A DNA stretch of 64,000 nt from contig VLTN01000002.1 of assembly GCA_008330645.1 (NCBI GenBank), forward strand, positions 372,001 to 436,000. Reading direction: 5' to 3'. The stretch's first letter is position 1. Each line of letters opens with the position of its first letter. Position numbers and translations under genes: made by a program. The DNA is from Cafeteria roenbergensis. Its lineage: Eukaryota > Sar > Bigyra > Bicosoecida > Cafeteriaceae. Below are positions 10,023 to 20,889 of this stretch, piece after piece. Below the pieces are notes generated by a model. The model had not been told where the DNA came from and did no database searches. It saw only the letters and a list, made by a program, of their open reading frames with translations.

Positions 10023-12145
10023 CTACATAGGGTAGGCGCCAAACGCAGGGCCGAAGATGACGTCGTCGCGCGGCCTGGCAGCGGAGAAGCGTGCTGGCCG
10101 GGAGACGATGAGGTCGGGGGAGTGAGGCGCGTGAGCGGTGGCAGCGGCGCGGAACATGGCCGGACCGCCTCGCGCGCCAGCCGCCACAATGACGTCATGC
10201 TGCATGCCAAACGCCTGAGGGGCCTGAGCTGCAGGCCACTCCCAGGCCTGGGGGGGGAGGTGGCGCAGTCCCGCCGGGACAGGACCATGGAGGTAGTGCC
10301 CTGGCTGCAGGTGCGCGTGCGGAAGGGGGGCCGGGGCAGCCATTACCTCCGCCACGAAGGCCGTGGGCAGAGGCAGAGTGGCGGCCGGCGGGGCCTCTGA
10401 GACGGGCGCTGCGGGGGAGGCGCGTCGCGACAACTCGGAGGCGGCCTCTGAAGACGACTCGGAAGGCCCCAGGACAGGCCCGGCGTCGGCACCTTCGGAT
10501 TGCGAGGAGGCGCCAGCATTGGCGAGACATGTGGAGGGAGCCGCTTGCTCCTTGTCGACCGGGACGTCCTGGGCTGCCTGCACCGGGGCTGGGGCTGATT
10601 CTGCGGCTGGCAGCGGCTCCACTGCGGCTTTGGGCGAGACGGGGCTCGAGTCGGAGGAATTCCCCGCACAGGCAAGGGCGGAGAGCTCGTCCTCTGGTGT
10701 GCTGGACGTTGCCACATCTGTGTGGACCGAGGCAGCAGCGGCGCCAGATGCTGCTGCGGGTGCTGCTGCTGGTGTGGCGGCGACAACCGGCGTGGATGCG
10801 ACGGACGCGACCCGCCGCGCCGGGGCTGCAGCAGCCGCGGGACGCGGCGCCACTGCGGCACATGCCGTCACGGCCGCCGTTACAGCTGCAGCAGTTGCTG
10901 CAGCCGTGGCCACGATGGCGGCTGCGGCTGGCTCCGCGACGCGGACGCACTCGATGCGAATCTGCGCCAGGGCTGCCGACCCGCGGCCGCGCTGGCCCTT
11001 GGTCGCATCGGCAACCTTCCGCACCACGACATTGATGGTCGACCCTGGCCTCAAGCGGCCTCCGCAGCGCTGCAAGTGTGCCAGGTGTTCGACGAAGGAG
11101 GCGCGGCCCAGAAGCTCAAGCAAATGCCCGCGTGCCGAGGTCCTCACAACGCGCGCACTGACATGCAGGCGAGGCTGGACCAGCTCTCGCCGGATGCGCG
11201 CGACAAGCTCCTTTGTCTTGCGCTCCTGCGGGCACGGGGAAAGGGAGGGGGGGGGGGGGGGTGAGGAGAGGTAGGAGCGGGGGCTGCGAATGGCCAGCAA
11301 GCGAGGCCATGCCGCGCGACGCGACACAGCTGAGCGGACTCGGACGCGATTCCCTCTCGTGGGCCGCGCTAGAAGGGCTGCGACCGTCGGCCGCGGGGTT
11401 GCCCGGAACCACTTGCGATTGCTGGAGGGGGGAAGTGCGGCGGAGGAGCCCGGGCCGCGGGGCAGGCGGGGAGCGGCAATATCAACGCGTGCTGACGCGC
11501 CGCGTCAGAGTGGTCATTCCGGGGATGCTTCGACGTCGCGGGCCTGCTCACCGCCTCTTGGGCCCTCCGCTGCTTGCGCGACACCACCTGCACGAAGTCG
11601 CCTAGGGATGCCCTGTCCACGTGCACGGGCTGGGGCAGGAACACGTCGGAGGGGCTGCTGGCCCGAACGCCTTCTTCCGCAAGCGCTGACGCTGCAGCTG
11701 GCGAGGCTGAGCTCGAGACTTCCTCTTCGGCGGCCGCGCCCTGGGCGGCCGATTGCTCCGCCTCCATCACGATTGAGGCCGCAGGAGCGGGTGCAGCTGC
11801 CGGGGCCGGCGCCCAGGTGGCCGGGGAGGGTGTTGCGGAATGGGAGTTCAAGGCAAATGCTGTGGACTTGGCCCGCGCCGAAAGCGCGGCTTCGACGGCG
11901 TCGAATCGCACCATCGTGCGAGCAAGCACCTTGTTGCAGCGCTCGGTCACGATGGCCGGGTCGTCCATGTGCCAGAGCGCCTCGTCCACGTCCGGCTCCT
12001 CGGGTGCCTGACGTGCGCACGGCGCTCCCGGAATGTGCAGTCGGTCCCGTCCCGCCGCTCGCTCGTCTTGAGCACGTCGGTGCGAGGCATACTGTTCCCG
12101 AGCCGCGCGGTTCAGGAGGGAGGCCGTCCGGAGGGCGGCAAACAT
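10023..12145 (-). CDS. Unrecognised protein with an S1/OB-like segment and Ala/Pro-rich C-terminus
   Basis: I do not recognise the family. Exon 1 is 12145-11552 and exon 2 is 11225-10023. They join in phase 0 through a 326-nt intron (GTGAGC ... CCCGCAG), giving 598 aa and a continuous basic helix across the junction (KQRRAQEA-ERKTKELVARIRREL). The N-terminal part has a helical region (PAIVTERCNKVLARTMVRFDAVEAAL). After the junction, LVQPRLHVSARVVRTSARGH, a Gly-containing loop and LRPGSTINVVVRKV have the strand pattern of an S1/OB fold. The remainder is Ala/Ser/Glu-rich and probably disordered, ending in an aromatic/Pro patch. The start ATG is the first Met of a plausible N-terminus, but an upstream exon is possible. 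It diverges from the NOL8-like gene with only 195 bp between the start codons. An RNA-related role is only a guess from the S1-like segment. Confidence 0.7.
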
Positions 12146-12340
12146 CGCGGCACTTTCCGATGCGCAGGTGACTGGGCTTCCGGCAATTCTGCTCTCCTGA
12201 CGCAACTCGCGAGCTGGATATTTGCGGCGGGCAAGCAAGGGCAACAGAGCTTGCAGAAATAAAGGGTGCCCCCGCCGACCGCGGCGCCAGGGCCGCCGCC
12301 CTGCCCCGCCGCGGGCACGTGGCGCAGGCCGAGGCGCGCC

Positions 12341-15300
12341 ATGGCAATGCCCGCGCCGAAGTGGCCGGTTGAGGCCGATCGGGTCTACAGTGAGCAGCCC
12401 GCGCCCCGCAGTCGCTGCTGCTGCACGAAATGCCCTCTCGGCGCCGCCCCGGCGACGCCTCACGCGGGCGTCGCGCGCCCTCGCGGCCCGCAACTGCCTG
12501 CACCCCCAACCTTTGGCGCGTCTTGCCCTGCCTGCGTGACTGGCTTTGACCCCTCGCAGTCTCGGGCGTGCGAAATGAGGCCGCCTTGCGGGAGGTGGCC
12601 AAGCGGCTTGCATCGGCTGCGGGCGCCCCGCTCAAGGACGTCGAGGCCATTTACAACCCGGTGTTTGACAACGGTGAGCGGCCACAGCTTGCGAGGGACC
12701 CGTATCTCGGCGGCAAAGGCCCAGGCTACCCCCGCCGCACGCACGCCCTTGCGACGACGCTGGCCCTTCCCGAGCGCGCGCTTGCCCCCCACGGCCGCAG
12801 AGTTCCGGGGATTCGGCTACGCCGAGCTCGACGGGGCGAGCGAAGAGCAGAAGATCACCGCGATTCGGCTCCTGAACAACTCCAAGTGGAACGGCCAGGT
12901 TCTGCGCGTGCAGCTGGCCAAGGCGTCGCACCTCACTCGTCTCGCGGCGATTCAGAAGGCGGCGGCCGAGGCCACCGACGCGGACGCGGACTCGGACTCG
13001 GACTCGGACTCGGACTCGGGCTCCGACTCAGGCGGCTCCGGAACTCCTGGGGCGTCCGTGGCCTCTGGGGACACGGAGCCGAGCGGCGATGCCTCGCGCT
13101 CCAGCGCCAGCCATGCGCGGTCCGATCCCGGCGACGACGACGGCAGCAGCAGCGGCGCCGGCGCCCGCGACCAAGACTCCGAGGCGGACGCTTCGGGTGA
13201 GGAGGCAGACGGAGAGGGCACGCCCCGCAGCTCCCGCCGCAGCGCCAGCGCCGGCGCCAGCGAGGCCGGCAAGACTGGCAGCAGCGGGCCGGGCTCCGTC
13301 ATTTCCGACGGCGCGGAAGTCCTGCGCCTGCGCCCGTCCAGGGGGCGGAAGCTCGTGCGCGCGCGGCCTGCCGTGCCCATCGTCGGGTCGGCCGCGGAAA
13401 TCGATCCGGCCTTCGGCTCCAGCGCCGGCGGCGTCCTGCGCGACCACCCGCGCCTCCGCCGGCGCAAGGCAGCCGTGCACCTGGTCTTCGAGGATGCGCC
13501 CGACGCTCCCCATGACAAGGAGGAGGCGCTGGCTCTCAGGCAGGCCTGGTCTGTGCACGCGCTGTGGAAGCGGGTGGCCCGCGGCGTGTCCGGCGAAGTT
13601 GCGCCTCCTCGGCGCCGCCGGCTTCTCCAGGCCATGGGGGCGAGGCGCATCGGCCGCGTAGTCGGCCCTTGCCGGCCCGGGGACTCCTCGTTCCCCTCAG
13701 CCCCTGGCGCGGCCGCGCCGGCAGAGGCTGAGGGCTGGATGCGTCACGTTGAGTGGGCGGGCCAGCCCCGCGGGGCTGCAGCCGCCAGGAGCGGCCACCA
13801 AGGCGCCTCGTCGGCGCACAGTGACGCAGACAGCCAGTCGGCGTCCTCGTCTTCGGGCTCCTCCTCCTCCTCCTCCTCCTCCTCGACGTCATCGTCATCG
13901 GCATCGTCGACGACGTCTTCGCCCACGTCGAGAGACAAGGGCAGCCGCGGCGCGAGCCCCGCTGCAGGCGCCAATCGCGGCGCAATGAGCCCTGCCGGCG
14001 CATCAGGCGAGGAGAGCGACGCCTCGGCCGACGGCCCGCTCAAGTACGGCATGGCGCCGATCCACGGGGGCGACGAGTCCGGCCGCCCCAAGTCACTGTT
14101 TGAGGACGACGACGACGACGACGACGACTTCGCCGGTGAAGCGCGGCACGCAGGCCGGGGGAGCGACGGGGCCCATCGAAGTGCGGCGGGAAGCGGGTGG
14201 GTTGACCCTCGCCTTGCGAAGCTCCGCGACCAGACAGGGGGCGACGACCGGTTCAAATTCGACGAACGGTACCTCTCGAGCGACGACGAGCAGGGCAAGG
14301 GTGGCCGCGACGATGGCGGGTGGCGCGACGCAGCGTCCCGGCCCCCGCAGGGCCGTGGCGCGTTTGCCTTGCCGGGCCGGGGCAACCCCCCCATGGCAGT
14401 GGGTACAGGCGACATGGGCAGCGGGAAGCTGATGGAGGACGACGAGTTCGAGGCCATGTACGACATCGACACCACGGAGGCCGCAGCGGAGGCAGCCTCT
14501 CGCCTGGACATGGATGACGATTACGAGCGAGCCAAGCCCGTTGCCGCCACCCCGGCAGAGCTGGACCGCGAGGTCGACCACGGCCTGGGCCTCTTGGACG
14601 CGGTGCTCGGCATCGTGAGCTCGGACGGCGCCGGCGCCCAGGACGGGAGCGGGGTGAGCAAGCTCGTGCTGGCGTCGAGCGTGCAGCGAAACCGTGCCAC
14701 AGCGGCAGAGGAGGAGGTTGAGGCTCGGCGGATGGTGCAACGCGCCGCGGCAGAGACAGGGGTCGGAGCGGGACTCGAGGCCGCTGCCCCCTGGAAGGGC
14801 CTTCGCGGGTCTGCCGCCGTCGTCGCTCGGCTCGCGGCAAGAGAGCAGGCCCTCATGTTGCGCGACGGAGACGACAACGCCGCGCTCGACGCCGCGGAGC
14901 AGGCGGAGGAGGCCCGCGGGTTCGTTCCGGGGGGAATCTTCAGGTACGACCCGTCGCGGCCCGTGAGCAGGGTGCTGCTTCGAGAGCAGCCACCCAAGGG
15001 CCAGGCAGGACAGGCCGCTGCCAGGCAGCCGGGGAAGGGCGTGCACGACGGCCGCAAGCCCGCGCCCGCCGTTGCCAAAGGTCCCCGTGAGGTGGTGGTT
15101 CAGCGCACGTGGCGCGAGCTGTACGGGATGAACCCCGCCGACAAGGCGCTGGACGCGGACATCCCGGATGCGCGCGGCGTTGTGAACCGCGAGGAGTGGC
15201 GCGAGTCCAGTCGGCTGCTCCGCGACGCCAAGGAATTCAAGTTCCTCGCATCGTCCGCGTCCTCTGCGTCTTCTTCGCTGGCGGGCGGGACGGCAGCGCT

Positions 15301-15868
15301 CGCTGGGCCTTCGCCCTTTGGGGGGCCAAGCCCGTTTGGCGGCGCGGCTCCGGCCGCGGCAGTCGCTGTCGCGCCTGCTGGCCCCAGCCCCTTTGGCGCA
15401 AGCATGGCCGCAAGCGGGCCAAGCCCGTTCGCGTTCGGGAGCGGTGCCGCGGCCTCGGGGCCCAGCCCCTTTGCATCGCAGGCGGCCTCCACGCGGCCGC
15501 AGGTTGGCAGCGGGGCGATGCGGCCTGAGCTCGGCCTGGCAGCCACTATGGGCGAGGCTTTTGGCGGGGGGGGGCTCGACTGGACCGCGGCAGGCGCCGA
15601 CGGCGACGATGCTGGGCAGTTTTCCGACGACGACACCAAGTCGAAGCGGCGGCGCCGGAACAAGGGCGCGTCGGGCAAGCAGACGGTGCCCGCGGCCGCC
15701 AAGAACATCCCGCTTGCCGCTGGGGCCGACGGCTTGGCGGCGATGGCGATGCGCTTCGGCACGTTTGGCGGGGGCGCCGCCAGGGGGGGGAAGCGGCAGC
15801 GGCCGGCCGACCGCAAACGCGTGCTGCAAGGAATGGGCAAGCGCGCCCGCGCGGCCGGCAAGCGCTGA
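12341..15868 (+). CDS. NOL8: NOL8-like nucleolar RRM protein
   Basis: Nucleolar protein 8 family: one N-terminal RRM followed by a long acidic, disordered protein, linked to pre-60S ribosome assembly. Exons are 12341-12389, 12560-12673 and 12801-15868; both introns (170 and 127 nt) begin GTGAGC and end GCAG, and the phases fit exactly. The product is 1,076 aa. Splicing assembles a complete RRM: RVYISGVRNE as RNP2 and FRGFGYAELD as RNP1, then KWNGQVLRVQLAKASHLTRL, which matches the NOL8 signature where the RRM end reads KWxGxxLxIQLAKxSFLxRL. Farther on are Ser/Asp repeats (14104-14130 encodes an Asp run), KSLFEDDDD, FKFDERYLSSDDE (resembles the NOL8 C-terminal conserved region) and five PSPF motifs near 15307-15475. 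The C-terminus is very basic (KRQRPADRKRVLQGMGKRARAAGKR split over the last 30 residues), as expected for a nucleolar protein. Confidence 0.85.
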   Translation: MAMPAPKWPVEADRVYSEQPAPRSRCCCTKCPLGAAPATPHAGVARPRGPQLPAPPTFGASCPACVTGFDPSQSRACEMRPPCGRWPSGLHRLRAPRSRTSRPFTTRCLTTVSGHSLRGTRISAAKAQATPAARTPLRRRWPFPSARLPPTAAEFRGFGYAELDGASEEQKITAIRLLNNSKWNGQVLRVQLAKASHLTRLAAIQKAAAEATDADADSDSDSDSDSGSDSGGSGTPGASVASGDTEPSGDASRSSASHARSDPGDDDGSSSGAGARDQDSEADASGEEADGEGTPRSSRRSASAGASEAGKTGSSGPGSVISDGAEVLRLRPSRGRKLVRARPAVPIVGSAAEIDPAFGSSAGGVLRDHPRLRRRKAAVHLVFEDAPDAPHDKEEALALRQAWSVHALWKRVARGVSGEVAPPRRRRLLQAMGARRIGRVVGPCRPGDSSFPSAPGAAAPAEAEGWMRHVEWAGQPRGAAAARSGHQGASSAHSDADSQSASSSSGSSSSSSSSSTSSSSASSTTSSPTSRDKGSRGASPAAGANRGAMSPAGASGEESDASADGPLKYGMAPIHGGDESGRPKSLFEDDDDDDDDFAGEARHAGRGSDGAHRSAAGSGWVDPRLAKLRDQTGGDDRFKFDERYLSSDDEQGKGGRDDGGWRDAASRPPQGRGAFALPGRGNPPMAVGTGDMGSGKLMEDDEFEAMYDIDTTEAAAEAASRLDMDDDYERAKPVAATPAELDREVDHGLGLLDAVLGIVSSDGAGAQDGSGVSKLVLASSVQRNRATAAEEEVEARRMVQRAAAETGVGAGLEAAAPWKGLRGSAAVVARLAAREQALMLRDGDDNAALDAAEQAEEARGFVPGGIFRYDPSRPVSRVLLREQPPKGQAGQAAARQPGKGVHDGRKPAPAVAKGPREVVVQRTWRELYGMNPADKALDADIPDARGVVNREEWRESSRLLRDAKEFKFLASSASSASSSLAGGTAALAGPSPFGGPSPFGGAAPAAAVAVAPAGPSPFGASMAASGPSPFAFGSGAAASGPSPFASQAASTRPQVGSGAMRPELGLAATMGEAFGGGGLDWTAAGADGDDAGQFSDDDTKSKRRRRNKGASGKQTVPAAAKNIPLAAGADGLAAMAMRFGTFGGGAARGGKRQRPADRKRVLQGMGKRARAAGKR
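13860..13885 (+). repeat. Short TCC triplet run encoding poly-Ser
   Basis: An uninterrupted run of tcc triplets within the Ser-rich part of the NOL8-like gene. It is followed by other Ser codons. A matching GAC run encoding Asp lies at about 14104-14130. Both are in frame. Confidence 0.7.
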
Positions 15869-16102
15869 GTGGCGCTCGATCCCGGTAAAACGACTTCTTT
15901 TGCCTGCTCGCGTGCTGCGCTTGGCACGTACCGGAGCGCCATGCATGCATGCACACGAGGCAGCCACAGGACTCGAATAGTCGTCATGCAAAACAGCATT
16001 TTACGGCGGGATGAACGCCGCGCTCAGCGAAAAGCAGCGCTGCATGCAACACTCATCTGTCAGATTCAAAGCTTGGTTGAGGCCCGTCACGGTCTCGCGC
16101 GC
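15869..16102. other. Intergenic, convergent 3' ends of NOL8-like and eIF4G-like genes
   Basis: Two stop codons face each other across 234 bp of lower GC content. A catgcatgcatgca run (near 15941) is a short CATG repeat. Nothing else is recognised. Confidence 0.4.
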
Positions 16103-19100
16103 CTACTTGAGCATCGCTGCCAGCGCCTGAAGGCTCTTGCTGCGCTTCGAGGCGCCGGCCTTCCACTCTGCCACTGCGGCGACGTCGAAGACCTTGCTCG
16201 ACACGAGGGCGGCGAAGAACGGCTCGGGGAAGTCGTCATCGCACATGCCAGACGCGAGCTGGGCGACGACCCAGCTTCCGAGGGCAGCGATGCAGGCAGG
16301 GGGAGATCCGCAGCCCTCCACAGCCGCAATGAAAAGCGGGGCAAGCTTTGTCACGGTGGCCGCGGCCACTGCGGCCTCGAAACCGGAGGTCTGCAGGGCA
16401 AAATCAGCAGCCGTGCAGAGGGTGGCACGGGAGAAGCTGATGGATGCAATGGGCGAGAGCTTTGGAGTCGTCGCCGCCTTGAATGCCTCCACTGCAGCTG
16501 CCGGGCCGCGTTCGGCGTCCACCGCTTCACGAACGGCAATGAGCTCCGTCAGGGACTTGGGGAGGCCGCCGAAGGCAGCCTCGACCTTGCCGCTCAGCAT
16601 CTTCATCTTGCGGGCGCTGGAGCACGGAAGCGTGCCCACGAGGCCGAACTTCTCGAGGTCGTCCAGCGTGGACTCGGTGCCCTTGAGGGCCGCCGCAACC
16701 ACCTGCCACGCGGCATCACTGGGACCAGCGATGATGCTGCTCCGGATGATCTGCGACGCGTTCGCCTTGCCTTCCTTGAGCATGACGCCAAGCAGCTGCG
16801 GGGGGCAAAGGACAGGAGCAGGACACAGAGGAAGGCTGGACAGAGAACAGCGAGGCGAGCCCAGGGCAGACTCTGTCAAGGAGCTGTCGACGCATCAGAC
16901 TTTGCGCATAATCCGTTCAGCGGCCACGACCGTGACGTGTGGCCTCGCACAAGAGGTGTCAGAATATAAAGCGATATCATCACATGCGACGACAGGAGCA
17001 GGGCGGCGGGGCGGCGAAAAGGGCATGGACTCACGTCGCCGAGGAAGGAAGGTGCGCGCGGACCGTCGGAGACGACCTTGGCCAACTCCTCAAAGGTGGA
17101 CTGGAAGCCGTTGAGAATGCGTGCGCCGTCGATGTGCTCGGAGCCGAGGAACTTTGAGAACTCGACGCCGAGCTTGGTGCGCTGCTCTTCCGAGGTGGCC
17201 GCCAGGACGGCCGAGGCGAAATGGTCGCCGACTGCCTCGGAGAGCGTCGGGCAGCTTGCCAGCTCAGCGAGGGCAACCTTGACGTCGGTCACGCCGTTGG
17301 TGCTCTCGATGACGATGCCATTGATCCGAAGCAAAAGGGCCTTGCCCTCGAGCACGTCCTTTGCTGCGGGGGCGGCCGCAGCCGCAGCTGCAGCACCGGA
17401 AGACGCGCCTGTCGCCGCTGCGCCGCCACGAGAAGGCGATGCCCCGGTGCGCGCGCCCCAGCTGCCGCCGGGGCGCGAGCCGGTTCCGCGGTGAGCCCCC
17501 GCGCCTCCGGAAGACTTTCCAGAGTCGGAGGTCCACGCCGGGCGCATCCCGGAGCGGGACATGGCAGCGGAGTTGACCTGCACCCGAGCACGCGACGAGT
17601 GGCGCGAGCCGGACTGGCTGTGGCGGCCGCCGCCGCGGTCCTGCCCGCGGAAGCCGCCCCGCCCGTAGCTGTTGCGGGCGCTCTGCGCCTGCTGCTCGGC
17701 CTCGCGCCGCGCCTCGTCCTGCTGGAACTCCTTCTTGGTCATGGTGTGGTGCACGGCGTGCTTGTGCACCGAGGGCAGGATCCAGTCGCCACGCTTTCCG
17801 GCGTCCAAAACGTCCATGCAAAGGAAGCGAGTCGAGGTCTTGATCATCTTCATCTTGGACCACTTGTCGACTGCACCAACCAGCTCTGGGAGGAGGCGAT
17901 CGCCTTCGCCCTTGGTCTTCTCCAACTCCTGCATGCGGGGCGCCACCAGGCAGAGGAGCTTGCAGAATGCCTCTGCGCTGTCGTCGTCAGGCACGGCCAC
18001 TCCCTGCTCCATGCGGGTGTCGTCCCGCCCGGATGCAAGCTGCTCCGCGCACCCGAAGATGACGTTTTGGCCCGCGATGCCCTGCACGTAGAGGTGTCCG
18101 ATGAAGCCGACGTTGGCGAGCATTCGGCTCTTGATGCGAATACGAAGGGTGTTGCGCCGGGCCTGACGACGCTTCAACTCGCCCTGGACGCCAGTGCGGA
18201 AGGTGCCGCGAGCCTCGAGTGCTGCCTGGCGGCTGAGGTCGGCCTTCTCCTCCTCGTCCAGCTCGGCGTACAGGTCGCTCCTCATGAACTCCTGCTGGCA
18301 CTGGTTCAGAAGGACGCGGCGGAAGCTGGTCCACGCCCGCGCCTTCTCTTCCGCCTGAGACTTGGTCTCGAATGGCCCAAATGGCGCCACGGCCTCGCTG
18401 TCCTCTGCGGTGCCAGTCACGTCGAACCACCAGCCGGCCTTGAGCTCCAGAGCCGGGCGGAAGTTGTTGTCCAGAAGGGCGCTGTTCTTCATCTTGTCGA
18501 AGGAGCGAGCCTTTGCGGCCGCGCGCTGCTCCGCCTTGAAGGCCAGCTTCTCCAGCTGCACGGAGTCAAGGCCGCACTCCGTGGCGCAGACGCTTGCATC
18601 CTTGGTCTTGAAGTCCGCAGCGATGCGCTCCATCATTTCCTCGTCGTCGGCACTGATGTCGTTGGCAGCGCCGTCATCCTCGTCGTCTGCGGCGCTGCCT
18701 CCGGCACCCGAAGCGGCGGCGGAGGCCTCCCCAGAGTCGCTGGCCTCCGCAACAGCACGAACTGCCTCTGCCTCGGCGGAGGCAGCCGCAGTCGCAACTT
18801 CCTCCTCAGCCAACATCTGCGCCCACTGCGTCTCGTTCTCGGCGGCCTCTTCGGCGCTCACCTCGTAGACGCGACGGAAGTTCTTGGACCAGTCAGCACG
18901 CTCAACAAGCACCTTGGACAGCTCTGCAAAGACGTCGTGGTAAAAGGCGTCCTCCAGAACCTTGTCGAAAATGGCAGTCACGACAGTCATCATCATGGCA
19001 TGGCTGGTCATCTCCAGCTTCAGCAGCTCATCCGACAGAAGAGCCAAGTTGTCGCGAGAGAGCTTGTTGCAGATGGCAATCACCTTGGCCCGCACCTTTT

Positions 19101-20551
19101 GCATCGGAGTGCGCTCAATGCCCTTGTCCGGGCTGTAGGCGTTTTCGGCCTTGTGCAACAGGGCACGGGCCGACGCCACAGAGTAGGACGGTACGAAACG
19201 CTGGTGGCGGCCGCCGCCCCTTCCCGCGGGCCTTTGCGAGCCCCGGCCCTTGTTGCCGAAGCGCTTCCCGTCGCGCGGGTCGCGGGAGTCTGAAGAGTCA
19301 CCCGACAGAGCCGGCGTGGGGGTAGAGACGTTGATCAGAGCCTCGTAGGCCCCGATGGCAAGCCACTCGTCCATGGTCGACGGGGTCGTGGCCGCACGGA
19401 AGTCATCGCGCACGGCAGCTCCAATGTCGAGCATCTGCCTCACGGAGTACCTCTTGGCGTCGAGGGCGGCATCTGCCTCGGCCTCCTCCGCGGTCGGCGC
19501 GGGGCCGCGCATCGTCGCGAACTTGTCCTCGACCGGCTGGCGCGGCTCGAATGCAGTTCCGGCCGAGGGGCGCGAAGGGGCAAGTCCCTCTGCGGAGCGG
19601 ACACCGGTTTCGGCCTCGGCCTTTGATGCCGTCGCCGCTGGCGCAGGTGAAGAAGGGGTGGACGCAGGCGCCGCGGCCTCAGCGGGCTTGGGCTCCGCCT
19701 TGGCCGCTGCTGGCGCGGCCGCTACAGGTGCAGCAGCGGCGGCCTCCGCCGGTGCGGCGGCGGCGGCGGCGGTGGCAGGCTTGGCTGCGCCGGCGAGCTC
19801 TGGGCAGCGGTCGACGAGCCATTCCGGGGCGGTGTCCAGGTCCTTGGCAATCATGAAGAGCCTGGCGACCTTTTCGGGGATGGTCGTCATCTTGTACTTG
19901 GCCATGTAGCGCGCAAGCACGCCATCACTGGGGCGTCCGTCCTTCTGGGGCAGCTTGCCAAGCTTCTGCGCCTTTTCGGCGTCGTCGGCCGGCGCAGCAG
20001 CTGGGGCCGCCGCCGCGGGCGGCGCCACATGGCGAGGGTGCGCAGGGGCAGCGTACATCATCGCCGGGCGAACGTGGTGCGCTGGGGTGTACTGACCCTG
20101 GTTGGGGAAGCCAGGTCCGCGCGGTTGCTGGAACACGTGAGCCGGGTAGCCTGGGGCCATGTGCCCTTGGACAGGCCAGCCTGGAGCGCCTGCGAGCAGC
20201 ACGTCGAGAAAAGGGCATCGCAGGCGGGACAGTGAGATATGGCACCGAGACTGGTTGGCATGGCGCAGGCAAGGGGGGGGGCACGGGGGGGGGCGGGCGA
20301 GAGGGGGCGCCAAGCGCTCAAAAAGAAGAGCGTCAAGCCCCAAACCGGCAGGACTCTGGCTTCCGGCAGGAGAGCGTGCAGAACGCAGGCGGACGGCAAG
20401 GCTCACCAGGTGCCCCGCTGCAGTACGAAGAAGTCGTGCGCGGCGATGGGCAGGGGGCGGGGAGGAGAGTGCGCGCAGCCGGGGGGGGGCGGGATCGTGG
20501 AATGGCGAGCAGATCAGTCACACACGCGCGCGCTCGCCCCGAGACGCGCAA
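16103..20551 (-). CDS. eIF4G-like translation initiation factor (MIF4G-MA3-C-terminal HEAT)
   Basis: Scaffold of the eIF4F cap-binding complex, bridging eIF4E, eIF4A and eIF3. The secure exons are exon 2 (20189-17035) and exon 3 (16795-16103), joined in phase 0 by a 239-nt intron (GTGAGT ... CCCGCAG). Counting from ATG 20160 this gives 1,272 aa. An upstream exon ending at 20408 (donor GTGAGC at 20406 to 20401) joins in phase and may carry the true start, possibly ATG 20551. Seen in order: a Gly/Pro/Tyr-rich N-terminus; low-complexity Ala/Glu linkers; a candidate eIF4E-binding motif KRYSVRQMLDIG; a MIF4G HEAT domain beginning TPMQKVRAKVIAICNKLSRD; an Arg/Gly/Ser linker; an MA3 half starting VALAELASCPTLSEAVGDHF; and a C-terminal helical W2-like domain encoded mostly by exon 3. 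It is the only gene in the window tandem with its upstream neighbour (ADE2). Confidence 0.85.
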
Positions 20552-20608
20552 CCAGGGCCGTGGGCCAGCAGCACCGCCTGCTCACTGCACTGGGTTGGGC
20601 GGGTGTTG

Positions 20609-20889
20609 CCCGTGGGGGTGGCCGCTCATGGCCGAGTTGCTGGGATCGCTGCGCGCACTACCGGCGCTGTCGTGTTTTCGCGTTTTAAGTGCTCCACCGC
20701 CGGACTTCGTGCAGCGGCTGACGTCAACGGGCCCGCCTCGCGCGGAACGGCCTGCGGCTCTGCACGATCGCGCAGGTGGCCATTCGTAGTTTTGCTTGCG
20801 TGTGTCTGATTCGGCAGGCTTGCCGCGGATTTGGCGGACTCAGGCTGGCGCGCGAGTTTCTTTGCATCGAGCCTCTGCCTGACGCGCTC
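20609..20889. other. Intergenic between ADE2 3' end and eIF4G 5' region
   Basis: This region must contain the ADE2 3' end and the eIF4G promoter and 5' UTR, because both genes run leftward. An ill-defined first eIF4G exon lies just left of it. It includes a stretch of lower GC (near 20780-20860). No further gene is supported. Confidence 0.4.

Noticed and set aside
12266-12800. Reading the NOL8-like gene as unspliced from 12266
   Set aside because: It would replace the RRM with unrelated Pro/Arg-rich sequence; two GTGAGC-GCAG introns restore a complete RRM.
20333-20551. First eIF4G exon as certain
   Set aside because: Phase is right and the donor is GTGAGC, but the sequence is low complexity and no start context stands out; kept only as possible.
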